The notes beneath the pieces were generated by a model that had not been told where the DNA came from, made no database searches, and saw only the letters and a program-made list of their open reading frames with translations. Both the position numbers and the translations under genes were made by a program. From Sanderia malayensis (taxonomy: Eukaryota > Cnidaria > Scyphozoa > Semaeostomeae > Pelagiidae), in NCBI GenBank assembly GCA_013076295.1, contig RQOL01000374.1:5260743-5324742 (forward strand): 64,000 bases of DNA. The letters run 5' to 3'. Shown one piece after another: positions 9,300 to 20,482 of the stretch. Position 1 is the first letter of the stretch. Each line of letters starts with the position of its first letter.

Positions 9300-9716
9300 T
9301 GTCTTCTCAGGAAGTTGCTATTATATGTGTACATACCAGTGCTGCAGAAGGAGTTGGGTGTGTTCAGAGAAACCATCTGGAACAACCATAGAATTCGGAA
9401 CCAAAGAGAAACAAATTTGACATCTGGGGTTCCAAATCACATCTATAGCTTCCCTGAGAAATATGGATTGGAAAATTGTGGTTTGTAAATGAAGATCTTC
9501 TTTCATACAATATTAAAAAATGTAAACTCAATTTTATCAATTGAAATTGAAATACACAAAAAGCTGTTTTAGAGGCAAACTATCTAAAGTTTCTGGCGTT
9601 CTTGAATTCGACAATGATTAAGTTGATGTGACCTTCAGAGAGCAGTGCAAACAAATAATTGAGAAGCCAGAGGAAATAGAGTCAAAGAACTGTGTCAATG
9701 CATTTATATACGTTTA
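9300..9716 (+). pseudogene. Integrase-core gene, fragment C (C-terminus)
   Basis: Starts after a possible splice acceptor with LLLYVYIPVLQKELGVF, then WNNHRIRNQRETNL, then GVPNHIYSFPEKYGLENC, the usual C-terminal block of this integrase family. After a stretch with stops the frame ends with VTFREQCKQIIEKPEEIES near 9700. It matches the paralogue of fragments A and B rather than the antisense gene. The part between B and C, including the final catalytic Glu region, is missing or displaced. Confidence 0.65.
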
Positions 9717-10901
9717 ACAGAACTTCCAGCCAAACGTTTGTAACCACACCCTTGAATGTCTAATACCATCAATTTCCTGTGTGACTTTTCAAAAGAAAAA
9801 TTAACAAAGGCAGCAGCCTTCAGAGTAATATCAGAGGTGTTGCTGCCATCAATGCTTCCATTGTTGTTTATGTACTTCTCAAAAGTACCCTCCACAAATC
9901 TTTCCAAGGTTGCATATTCTTCAGATGGGAGTTTGCATAGGAAAACATCATTGTAGTTGAGATTTATCACATTTTTTGCACAAAGTTGAGATTTGTCACA
10001 TTTTTTGCACTGCAACTAAACAAATTGACAAAATGCTGGGCTAAACTGTTTGTCTGGACGCACTTTTTGGCTTGCATTTCTGGTGTTGGACCAAGTTGTT
10101 GGATGCAATCAAGTGTGCTTTGTTTGTATTTCTTGACAACCCATTTTCCACTGAACCCTGACGATGTCGCAACTGCTTTATATGCCTCACGGAATCCGCC
10201 TTCTGCCAACTTATGATCCTCAATAGACATTTCAATAGTCTGTGGCACACTGGACCACATTTGTGCATCAAAATCAAAATGGAACACCACAATTATAGTC
10301 AGATTTCTAGACAAAACTTTTCCCAAATTCATCATTTGGGAAATTGAGATACTTTGTGCGTAAGCACTTCTTTTTTTAGAGGTGCCTCTGAGACTGTAAC
10401 TACCACGCTCTTTTGGGGGTTATTCCGGGGGTTGTTGTGCTGATACCAGAGCATCCGATTTTGTGAATAACCTTTTGATGCCTTTAAGGGGCGAATTGAA
10501 ATTGCTGTTGCCATCATCGTCACTTCCATCATCAATGGGAGAGTATGTGGCATAATCCTGGGAAGAGCGGGTGGATTTCAGAAATCTCACATGAATTAGT
10601 TTAAGGTTTGGAATTTGAGATACTGTTGTGCATGTTGTTGTGCACCTTGTTCCCCTGCTAGTATCTCGCATTTGAAACCGTCTCCAAGTATCGCCTTGAA
10701 ATGTTTCTCACAAGCTTCTCTGATGCCATCAATAGTTAAGTCGGCCTTTCCGTAGGGAACGAACTCGCGAGCACTGATGCGACCAAACTTTTGGGCCTTT
10801 CCTGAGACTGAAGAAGTCAATCGCTTCACCGCTATGGCGTTGTTAATTACAATTATGCCATTCAACGTGTTAGGACATATATCGGAGTTAAAGCTAACCA
10901 T
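9704..10901 (-). pseudogene. Alpha-kinase gene, decayed and 3'-truncated
   Basis: Minus-strand pieces in shifting frames. An N-terminal region (from 10901) carries GRISAREFVPYGKADLTI and, after a frameshift, SQIPNLKLIHVRF. A Ser/Asp-rich linker follows, then an alpha-kinase domain: TIEMSIEDHKLAEGGFREAY (Gly-rich loop), KWVVKKYKQSTL with the ATP-binding Lys, ATLERFVEGTFEKYINN, and KLMVLDIQGCGY with the conserved Asp of the DIQG motif. The domain ends abruptly after DIQGCGY. Alpha-kinases (eEF2K/MHCK type) phosphorylate Ser/Thr in helices. At least three frame breaks exclude a working protein from this sequence. A host gene or a captured copy are both possible. Confidence 0.75.
9956..10013. repeat. 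29-bp tandem duplication in the alpha-kinase gene
   Basis: Two copies beginning GTTGAGATTT(A/G)TCACATTT, at 9956-9984 and 9985-10013, three differences. It contributes to the kinase frame break. Confidence 0.9.
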
Positions 10902-10904
10902 ACC

Positions 10905-11421
10905 ATACGAGAAATCATCAGTAATTTTGACAGAGTCGGTGGCACAAGTAAAGAAGAGATTTGAAGACTGCCAAAGTTTAAGCTTTCTGACTTGTCATTC
11001 ACCAAAGGTTGCTTACACTTTAACTGTGCCATCATTTTCTGAAACTTACAAAAGCCTAACATACCTCAATGAGGTAGGTGATCTAGAGGCTGTTGATCAA
11101 GAGTAGCGGGCACATGGAATGAATCCTTCATCGAGCGAAGGAATGCCATCCTCAGAATACCGGAGGGTGGCCTATGAAGAACAAAATTCAGGAGGTGGCA
11201 AGATCAACGCAAACTTGGCCAAGGTAATAGGTGTGCTATTGTGGTTTCCCTTCTCCAATGCTGTAGCCGAAAGGCTTTTTAGTCAGCTTTCTTTGATTAA
11301 AAAGAAACAGAGAGCATCACTGAAACACGAAAGCTTGGTTGCACTGTTGCAAGCTAAAATGCACTTCAATGCTCCAGCCCGGAAAATATCAGCCTACAGA
11401 AGAAATGTTATCCCTCCATAG
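10905..11421 (+). pseudogene. hAT transposase C-terminal fragment
   Basis: The + frame reads ESVAQVKKRFEDCQSLSFL, then LEAVDQE-stop-RAHG (TAG 11104 where the family has Trp), then the hAT dimerisation block VLLWFPFSNAVAERLFSQLSLIKKKQRASL. The N-terminal and catalytic parts are absent. It abuts the 5' end of the antisense alpha-kinase gene at about 10901. No TIR was found. Confidence 0.75.
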
Positions 11422-11559
11422 GGAAAAGCTTTCCAATGCAATGGAATCAACAGCTGAAGAGCAACATAAGAACTTTCTTAAGGATTTATAAACACTTATC
11501 AATCCATGCCTTCCATTCATTATTAACATTGGTTTGTATCTCATTGTTCTAGTTTCTTT

Positions 11560-14190
11560 TCCTCAAAAATTGTTCTGTTGCATAAAGGTAGTTTTTCATT
11601 GATTGTCACTAAAGTAGAGAGAACAATAAAGGATGGCTCAGTAAAATGCAAAGAACAGATAATGAGTATGTTAAAGACCATCTGTAAAAACATAGGAAAG
11701 GAGAAAAAGGGGTGTCGATATACAGGGGTTGAAGGTGGCGCTTTCTCGAAATTAATGGAAGTCACACTAATATTGGGTGGACCAAGAGTCATTGCAGATA
11801 ACCTACATGGTCCACACATTGATTTAGTGAAAATATGGCATCAAAGGTTATCCTTCAAGTACGACTTTCAGAATTGCAAAGAAAATGTGAAATATACGGA
11901 ATTAATGGCTTCAAATTATATGGAGCCATCAAAGAGAAACTTAATAGAAAAGAAAATATACCTTATTTAAAGATTGAGGATGAGACTGCTAGATTGAGCT
12001 TGTTTGGGGCTATTGCTGACTTAAAGAGGCCCGTCATCGTGAAGACTTCTATGCAATCAATGTTAGTTATGAGCAAGGGCGATATGAACAGTTAGTTAAA
12101 GATATGAATAATTCCAAGATAGCAACAATGGCAAGAGCAATTATGGTCAACCCCTTGCACCCAGTGCATTTGCAAGCAACATGTAATGCATTTTTCATGA
12201 GACTGTTCTTCGACAATGGAACAAGTATGATTTGCTGTGTAATGAATACCTAGATTCTGTTTTAGACCCAGGAAATGGGAATCACTGCGATGGTGACTCC
12301 AGCTGAAGAAAATTGTTTTTGGCTCAGTTATCAGATGCAAAAAAGGACAATATTTTAAGCCTGTACCTATACCTGAAGGATTTCTTTTTAGTGCAAAATT
12401 GGAGGCAGTTGAAGGAAATGAGCAACAGTTACGGAGCTTATCAGATTCTGGTTACACACACAATCATAAGAAGCTGGATAATCACTTCATCAATATATGT
12501 ATAATCATGCCGGGGCTCTACTCAACACAACATAATGGTATTAGGCCATTTTAGAACACTTTTCTCTCCACGAACATGGATTAAAAGATGAAGATGTCAA
12601 CAAGCAAGATCGGCAGAGCTGGGCTTCAGCGAAACGAACAACATTTCCAAAGGTAGAAAGATGTCTGGAAGACCTTGTTGGAGTGCAAAATTCTGATGGC
12701 ATTAGAGACCCAACTCTTCGTGGCACATCAATATATCTGGAGTTTGTATTCTATTACATGGAAAAGTTCAGCAGCCTTCAGGCATCACTTTCTGAAAGGA
12801 TATGGTATGCTGTGGGAAACCATGTTGTGATGCGTGCTGGACTCACACTGAAGGAAAATTTCGTTACGAGAGAAACATTCCAGGATATCCTTCTTTCTAC
12901 CCACACAGACGTCATTTTAATTGCATGGTTTGCAGAGCACCATCCCAACATCACATGTTTTCTTAATTTTTTGGAACTGACGTAGTTGAGGTTTAATTTA
13001 GCCAAAATGGATCCTGGGTAATTAACAAACACACATACACACTAATGGAAATTGGTTAGAAACCGTACCCCAATGAACAGATCAAACCAGATAAGGGTGT
13101 CAAATCCATTGTTAAGCTTTAGAATGGCACATAGTAAAAAGGACAACGTCTGAGAGAAACAATATGCTGAAATTGGAAGAAATGAACTGAAAGAGCAATT
13201 GCCAAATCTATTGAAACGGTATTCAGCAGAAGAGGTAGCCGAAGCTTGGAAAAGTTGAATAGAGCTAGGACAAGATATGGCAAGAAGGGCGTCTGTGAAC
13301 TACATGGAGGCAGGTGAAGAGGCAGAGATGGTGATGGTGATCATGTTGCAGGTTGCTTGTTTTTCAAGCCTTTCATGAAGTTCGAATTGATGTTTGATGA
13401 TATGCCCTCTGAAGAAGCTGTCCAATGTAGCCCACCGGAAGAAAATGAAGATGGTTGCACATCATTTCAAGAAGGTGTAGAGGAAAGTGTGATAGATGAG
13501 AATGTTGATCAAATGTTGATAAACGAATCTCGGCAAGCTTTGGTGCAAGAATCGGAGAGTTGTATTGAAGAAAATGCAAGTGAAGAAAGTGCTCAACAGT
13601 TCAGCTCAAAAATATTTCTTCCTGCATTGGAAGCATATAAGTATAAATCACAAGTTTTTTCTCAGTTAGCGACAAGAGAAAACATTTCTGCTGACAGGTC
13701 AATTTGTGTCCAATCTTCAAACCGGCCAGAAAACAACAATGCAAATAACTTGGCTAGGGATATGGTCAACCTATTTGATTACGTAGCTATACGCTCAGAC
13801 AGAGATGAAGAATTTTACATTGCTCAAATCAAGCTGATCTTTAGACACTATACCACATCAAACGAAAGAAAAAGATGAGTAGAGTATGTCAGACCTTTTA
13901 ATATCCGACAAATGATGAACTGGACTGCACTGCATTGCACTGGTGGATCAGAATTGGACCTTGAAAGAACTGACATTCACTCAGAGGTTCCATGTGAAAA
14001 TGTTATACAGAAAGTCACTGTGACATATCGACCAGATGCCCAAATGTATTGCCTTTCTGCTATTGACAAACAGTCTCTGGATACTTACTTTTCGCAAAGA
14101 ATATGCCAAAGTAACTTGGCCGATGGCGGAAGACGATTAACTCAACAGATAAACAGGTATAGCAGGTATAGCTCAAGGGGCGACAGATAG
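11560..14190 (+). pseudogene. Remains of a large uncharacterised gene
   Basis: Broken + frames keep recognisable order: LMEVTLILGGPRVIADNLHG (11750), NIPYLKIEDETA (11970), MARAIMVNPLHP (12130), EHGLKDEDVNKQDRQSWASA (12570), CLEDLVGVQNSDGIRDPTLR, NFVTRETFQDILLSTH (12860), FSQNGSWVINKHTYT (13010), then an acidic tail region ending 13878 and a last frame 13912-14190. From memory this resembles a multicopy uncharacterised protein family of invertebrates, often near transposons; I assign no function. Many frameshifts and stops. Confidence 0.5.
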
Positions 14191-14541
14191 ACAGGGCATA
14201 TGCTAAACACACCTCACATCCCGCCTAACATTTGTTTTTATTCTTGATACGTGCTACGGAGGTCTTGGAATATCAGAAACTATCAGATGACTTTTTGGGA
14301 AACGCCCAGTCTTGACGTTGTTGATGACGCCATAGCTGGTACAAAGTTGACCTTGAATCAACTATAACTTCTCTCATACTCCCTTAATTTAATAAATATT
14401 AACAGTTTGTGCTCCTTGCATAAATAGCGATAATTTCATATATAATTAAATTAATTTGCACATGTCAGCATTTTTGGTGATGACGTCATCCAAAAATTTT
14501 TCCACAGAAGTAATCCCAAACTGATTAAAGTTATACTAGGA
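14191..14541. other. No gene recognised
   Basis: AT-rich host flank of the hAT element. It contains an imperfect palindrome TTTTTGGTGATGACGTCATC... centred near 14484 with a CRE-like TGACGTCA core. Confidence 0.5.
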
Positions 14542-15014
14542 ATCCCATACCAGTCTGGAAACTTTGCAATATGCGCGGGCAAGTTGTAAATAAAAAATTT
14601 TGACTGCGCGGTCAAACAGCCAAAAAAAAGCAAAATGGCGCAGTTGGGAATGGCGTAAAAATTTTATGTTGAAAACGAGTTTGCAGCATTTTGCTATGAC
14701 GTCTTTGATGATAGATTATTTGTCTGACTTCATTGGCTTTCATTCACAGTTGTTACACTCCAGTGTTTACTGGAAGTCATTTCTTAAAAATTCCTGAAAA
14801 CGGAAGACTGATTTGCAAATTTGTAACTTTTTTATGTATGAATGATAAATAATTTCACAAAATACATGCGAATCAAATTTCAAACAAACATTTGTCTCAA
14901 CGAAAAAAACCATATCATGTATTAATAACATTTTTAACATTAACATTAATCACATGTAAGTTTGGCTGGTTTGTCCTTGTATGAAGAATGTTAGGAATGC
15001 AAAAAAAACTTGAA

Positions 15015-15088
15015 CACAAATGGATATAGAATTACAATAAAAACGCCTGAGGAAACAACACAAATGGATATGGAATTACAATAAAAAC
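15015..15088. repeat. Tandem duplication in the hAT 3' region
   Basis: ACACAAATGGATAT(A/G)GAATTAC plus following ATAAAAACG occurs twice about 44 bp apart, just downstream of the transposase stop; each copy supplies an AT-rich 3'-UTR segment. Confidence 0.8.
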
Positions 15089-18000
15089 GGGAGCCTAACT
15101 TCAGCTGTATTCAAACGGTCCAAAACTTTTGACAACTCCTTATTAGATCTTTTGGAGCGATTGTCCTTATAGATGGGAACATTATGTTTTGGAAGATGTG
15201 CCTCTCTGTCTCCATTAATATACATTTCTGCAATTGATTTTATTGCTGATCTACACTGAATCATTGGTGGAAAACACCAGTCAATCTTGGAACGCCATCC
15301 CAGTACAGCAATGCTTTGTCCTCCATCCATTTCTTGTTTCTCAACGATAAAAAGATTCCGCTGCTGCTTCAGTTCCAGTCTTCGCGTACATTATATCAAA
15401 CACAAGGCAGAATTCACTACCAACAAGCGTGTAGAAGACTTCATCAATATATAACAACTCTATTACATTACGTTCTTCCAAAGCTACAACCATTTTTTTC
15501 CCGTTGCTAGTCTTGACTTCGAAAAGATTAGCCAGAGTGAATTCCGGAGAACTAAAGATAGAGAATTTTACGACATAGTGATCACCTACAGACTCCCTCT
15601 TGATTTGACGAACTTCACATTTTCCAACACCTAAACTAACCACTTCCCTGAAGAAAACAGAAAAATGATTGCAAAACAATGATCCCCAGATAGCCTCAAC
15701 CAATGCTGACTTCGAACTCCAAAAGATCGTAAATGCAAAGTCCTCACTCAGCTCAAAGTTTTGTTCAACAATATGAGGAAGACCCGAAACAAATCTAACA
15801 CATTTTTTGAATGCCTCCAAACCAAGTTTCGAAAACTCTTTCTTGCTAACTGGGTGTGCCGGCCCTTCCTTCTCTCCACAAAGCCCTTCTACCAACATGC
15901 CAAAATCTAAGCATTCGCTCAACAAAATATTAAGATCGGAGAAGCTTGATTTGTACCTTTCATCCATCTCACTTACAAGCTTCTCAGCAAGATCTTGTAA
16001 GTCACTGACACATTCTTTTATTTCTCTAGCTTCCCAACGCACAGGCTTCCCTTCCTTTTCCTCAACCACAAGCCACCCAACCTCCAACTGACTTTTTCCG
16101 AATTTCAAATCTCTGATTTCATCAATGTGACGACCAAACCAAGGACATATTGATGTTGATGGGTTTTCCAAGCTCCAATTTAATTTTCTCCAGCTGTTCC
16201 TTTGCTTTTGGGATGTAAATTTCCAACCAGGCACCCAACTTGCCTGCCCTTCCAGCATCAAAACAACAAGAGGCTACAAAACATCAAGAATTCCACACAA
16301 ATCAGCACAAAAATCTTGCCCGTACAATCTGTAGCCAACATCTCCTCGATTATCGTGATCTTTGTACGTCTCTATGTAGACTTCAAGGCTATTTACCAGA
16401 TTTTGAAGTGACAAATAGCTAGAGCCCATGAAACGTTGATGGGCAAAAGAGTTGGTCACTCGGAATGGAAGCTTTAATTCCTTTGCAGTTTCCCTAGCAA
16501 CACTGTGGAGTTTTCCATGGCCAAAGAGCTGGTGGTACAAAGCTGTTCTCTTGAGAATTCTGCTGACGAATGGTGTATCTTTGTATGCACCGAAAACCTT
16601 GTATATCCAGTGTCCTGGGTCCCATTGTACTGGCCACCAGAATGGATTACTGATTTCACCATCAAGGTCAACGCCCTTTTCTCTCTCGTACCTTTCTATT
16701 AATTCAGTAATAGGCCTTTGCATGGCTGTTTCAAATGGTGCATTTAAGTACTGCCCATCTGTACACTTGCCTTGCATTTGCATTAGCTTTTCCCCCTTAA
16801 TGCCAGCATGCAACTCGAGATCTTTAATAATGGCTGATGCCAATGCTTCACCTTTTCCAGTTTCCCCATCGGAAGTGTACTAAACAGGGCTAACATTCAA
16901 TGGTATTGCTTGTCGTTTACCATCCACAACAGGGCAGATCATAGTAGCTTGATTTGTTATCCTGTGGTTGGTTGATTTGTCTGCCGTTACATAAAAATGG
17001 GGGGGGGGGCATGCTTGTGCTTGGTAATGGCATGTTTACGAACTGTCGTGTTTTCTTGTCAACATAAGAGCAAGCAACTTTTGCCATGTCATTAAAAAGC
17101 TTTCTGGAATGACCATAGTCTCCTACGCTCGCACCTGCTTTGTGTAGTTCGGCAATTCTTGTTTCGTATTGAATAGCAGCAGACTTAGATTTAACAACGC
17201 CAAGTGCTGTTCTGATTTGATTTTGCACAACAGTTGTTCTTGTCTTGTTTTCTTTTTGCATCGATTTCTGATGTTGCAATGCAAGAACATGTGTATCTGA
17301 TGACATGTGTTCGGCGATTTTGAATTTTTGGTCGTACTTGACAGTGTTTGGTCTTTTGTCAAACGGGCTTTAAGCAAAGGCAAAACAAGTAAGACAACGT
17401 AAAATTGTCAAATCACTGTCATACCTTACTTGAAAGTCAGGAAATGCTTCTGAAAGCTCTTCGAGGTTATTGATTTCTGCCATTGCTTGCCTGGCTGGCT
17501 GTTTGATACCTGCTGAAGACTTCTGTCCAGCTAAGAGCTTTGCAACTTTATTAGCGATTGCATCAGAGAGTTTGTCGATTTCAGTTTTATTTCCGCTACA
17601 TTGGCTGCATTGTTGTTCCTGTGTTTTTCGGAGAAACAAATGTAAAGTTCCTTGGTATTTTGGAACTTGATTCTGTTCTTCGTGTAACTCTTCCATATTG
17701 AATTCGCTATGAAAAGAAATTTAAATTCAGTAATATTTGATTGCAGTTCATAATTTTACTTCCATATGTAGACAAGATGATAGGATAGATGGACACTGGT
17801 GCTTGGTTCCAACATTTCTCCAATTTATTAAATTTTCAATTTAAGCATTTAACCAAAAACATAATATAAACAACATGATGATGATACATACTTGACAGTT
17901 AAACTTTCGCTTGGATCATCAACCGAGGTATTATCACTGGTAGCTGCCATCGACAAAGGTACACTAAAAGTATTCAAGTTAATATATTAAAAAAGTTTAT

Positions 18001-19031
18001 TTATTGTCTGATATGTTTCACTGTCATTTGTTCTCGAATTAACATTTTTCTATTTGAAATTAGAGGTAACAAACAGTGAAAAAAGCAAAAAAAATAACCT
18101 CAACGAAATAACCACATTGCTATAAATGAAACTTTAAAGCAAATGTGAAAAGTGCAAAGAGTTCTTACAAAATTAGATTCCGTCTTACCTTTTCCCTTCT
18201 GCATTATCACAAACATCCGAGCGAGGTGAGACAGTTTCTTTGGCTTTTGGTGGAGCACTGCTTGTAGGACTGTAAATGATAGTTAAAGTGTTTATTAACC
18301 ATTCAATTCCGCCTATTCATAAATACCACACTGTAACAAGTTTGACAAATTTAATACTGGATGCTATAAAAGAATGCATCATTATAAACTGGATACAATA
18401 ACAAACACACAGGTGAGACTATAATGTTCAAGGAACATACCGGTTAGTCTTTTCTTGAATTCTTGTGTATTCTTTGTGCGCATCTCTGGCCATGATGGAA
18501 TTTTCAGGAACAATTAGTTGTGCATCAAATTCTTTCCCCTTGTGCGTTGTTTTGATGTGCTGGGTGATGGTTGACTTGTGGTATCTGCTTAGCCAAAATT
18601 TATCTTTCTTATCTTCAAAGCATTTTAGACAGAACCCTAACTTGGTATTTATATGCCCAGATTTTTGCCGTTTTCTCCTGTCCACATCGACATCACTTTT
18701 GTTTGTCCTCTTGAAGTTGAAGTGCTTTATAAATGCTAAGAGAAAGAGACATATATAAATCAGGGTTGGAATTATATGACCACAAATTGCTATCAAAAAG
18801 TGCATTTCAACATATAAATCGCAATCTTCTGCACAAGTTGTGGAATGACAATATTCATGAAACAGCATTTGGTTTGGTACCAAATGCTGCAGCTGCAATA
18901 GCATTAATAAAAAGAATGGCCTTGATAACACAACTGGAAATCAAATTAAGATCGAGAGATAAAAAAGATAATAATAAAATATAATCCGTTTACTTACAAT
19001 CAGGGTCGTCATTGAATTCCTCCTTCTCCAT
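15076..19031 (-). CDS. Six-exon BED-finger hAT-like transposase gene (minor lesions)
   Basis: Exons: 19031-18998 (ATG, MEKEEFNDDPD), 18735-18441, 18269-18189, 17963-17892, 17707-17425, 17367-15076. All introns are GT-AG and the phases join cleanly. Exon 2 encodes a BED/C2H2 finger (CLKCFEDK ... ITQHIKTTHK) with a basic RRKRQK stretch. Exon 6 encodes the RNase-H-like core: FYVTADKSTNHRITNQA (first Asp), KCTDGQYLNAPF (second Asp), QWDPGHWIYKV. No canonical hAT dimerisation block is seen at the end. Defects: an 11-C run near 17004 that is off by one, TAG at 16882-16880 and 16276-16274, and a T-run shift near 15346. These could be decay or homopolymer sequence errors. The gene fills the hAT element, so it is the transposase. 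Confidence 0.7.
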
Positions 19032-19600
19032 GATTAGGTCACTGTGCTGGAGAATTTCTCAAATAACTCTGGTTACAATACAACAACAATGAGCTTCTTA
19101 CAACAAACAAAACAATGACTTTGCAGCGTAGTAAGGTTGGACAAGTCAGAAAAAACGACACATGTGTATTCTAGCTCGAATAATCAAAATCTAAGTCATT
19201 TAGTTACAATGAATCATTTAAAATAAAAATCATAGAAGTATCACACGCTTGTGAGTCACAAGCGCGTGAGTTGATCACAAGGCAATTTCGTAATATTACG
19301 AACATATATAGAATTACATCATTACAAAATATATAACGATTACATCAGCTGCAACAACTCCATTCAACACTTCAAAAGAAATCCATGTTCCCATGGTTTA
19401 TATGTCATTTGCTTAGTAACATTTTCAACAACAAAAGACTCTTTGTGCACGGCGACAATAGAATCAGTTGGAACTTCAAATTTGCTCGGCGAAATAAAAC
19501 GCATGTTGCTATTTGCGCGGGCAAGTTGACTGGCCGTGCAGCCAAGTGCGCGGGCAAGTTATTGCGCGTGCACAACAAAGATTCCAGTCTGGATCCCATA

Positions 19601-20380
19601 TTGGAAGTTGGTGCTGCCGAGTCCAGAAGAATCAGTGATAATAATTTAGATACTGAAGTGTTAGATACTGGAGTGAAAGGAAATGTCCGCATTATAGAGA
19701 TGCAGTCATTGCAGTATTTTGACAAAAATATTAATGAAGGCATTATAGTAATGCCTATTTCTTTGGGCACATTCCACAATCCGTGGCTGCTGTATTTGTT
19801 GTGTGGAGAAAGCCGTCAGAGAGCGTTCTTCAAAAAATGTACACAGTAAAACAGTAACAAAACAGTATTAATAATAATCATTGGATAATAACATGATAAA
19901 AGGTAACGAAATATAATTGTGAAATTTTGTAAAATGCCAACCTCTGGTTTTCAGAAAAACAAAATTGAAAGTTAATGGAGTGATATATCCATTAATAATT
20001 TTTGTAAATCAATAAACTTTGTATATATCAATGTTGAAGTTAGAGAGTGGAGAATTTTAGTTCTGAATTTCATGAAAATCAAAGGTACCTAAAGATATAG
20101 GATATAATATATAAGAACTTGCCAGTGAAAAAGTAGACTTTCAACATAATGGTATGTATTTGGATGAATTGCAGAAAGAGGTTTTTGGTGCACACAGATA
20201 CAGCAATAAAATGGATTTTTTGCAACTCGGTGATCAAAATGGTGTTTGTTAGAACTTATTTGATTGGTGTCACTGGCATGTTACTAACCATATATAGGTA
20301 TATATGCAATCCTGTTGCATAATACAAGTGAACAAAACGAATATATTGCAAAACAAAACAAATTTAAGTGGAGTTGATAC
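19601..20380. other. No gene recognised
   Basis: AT-rich. The apparent open frame 19385-19849 crosses the right end of the hAT element and is not a gene. Confidence 0.6.
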
Positions 20381-20482
20381 GTCAATAAATGTCTGTCACT
20401 TTCAAATCTGCAGAATTAAGTGCAGTTAAATGTCAATAAATGTCTGTCACTTTGGAATCTGCAGAATTGTATGCAACTTCAA
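20381..20482. repeat. 51-bp tandem duplication at the 3' end of the RPA-like ORF
   Basis: GTCAATAAATGTCTGTCACT starts at 20381 and again at 20432. The second copy overlaps the last codons and stop of the minus-strand ORF, so the duplication copied the ORF tail downstream. Confidence 0.9.

Larger units (their letters stand above)
14550..19592 (-). mobile_element. hAT-type transposon with 8-bp target duplication
   Basis: The ends CCAGTCTGGAAACTTTG (14550 inward) and CCAGACTGGAATCTTTG (19592 inward on the minus strand) form a short imperfect TIR. They are directly flanked by identical 8-bp ATCCCATA (14542-14549 and 19593-19600), the hallmark of hAT insertion. A subterminal GCGCGGGCAAGTT motif occurs once near the left end (14572) and twice near the right end (19514, 19547), likely transposase-binding sites. 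The 5.0-kb body carries one multi-exon gene on the minus strand. Confidence 0.88.

Noticed and set aside
10777..11106. 109-codon + ORF
   Set aside because: Its first half is antisense to the alpha-kinase gene; only the part from about 10905 belongs to the hAT fragment.
19385..19849. 154-codon + strand ORF
   Set aside because: It crosses the right terminus of the hAT element at 19592 and its 8-bp duplication, so it joins unrelated sequences.
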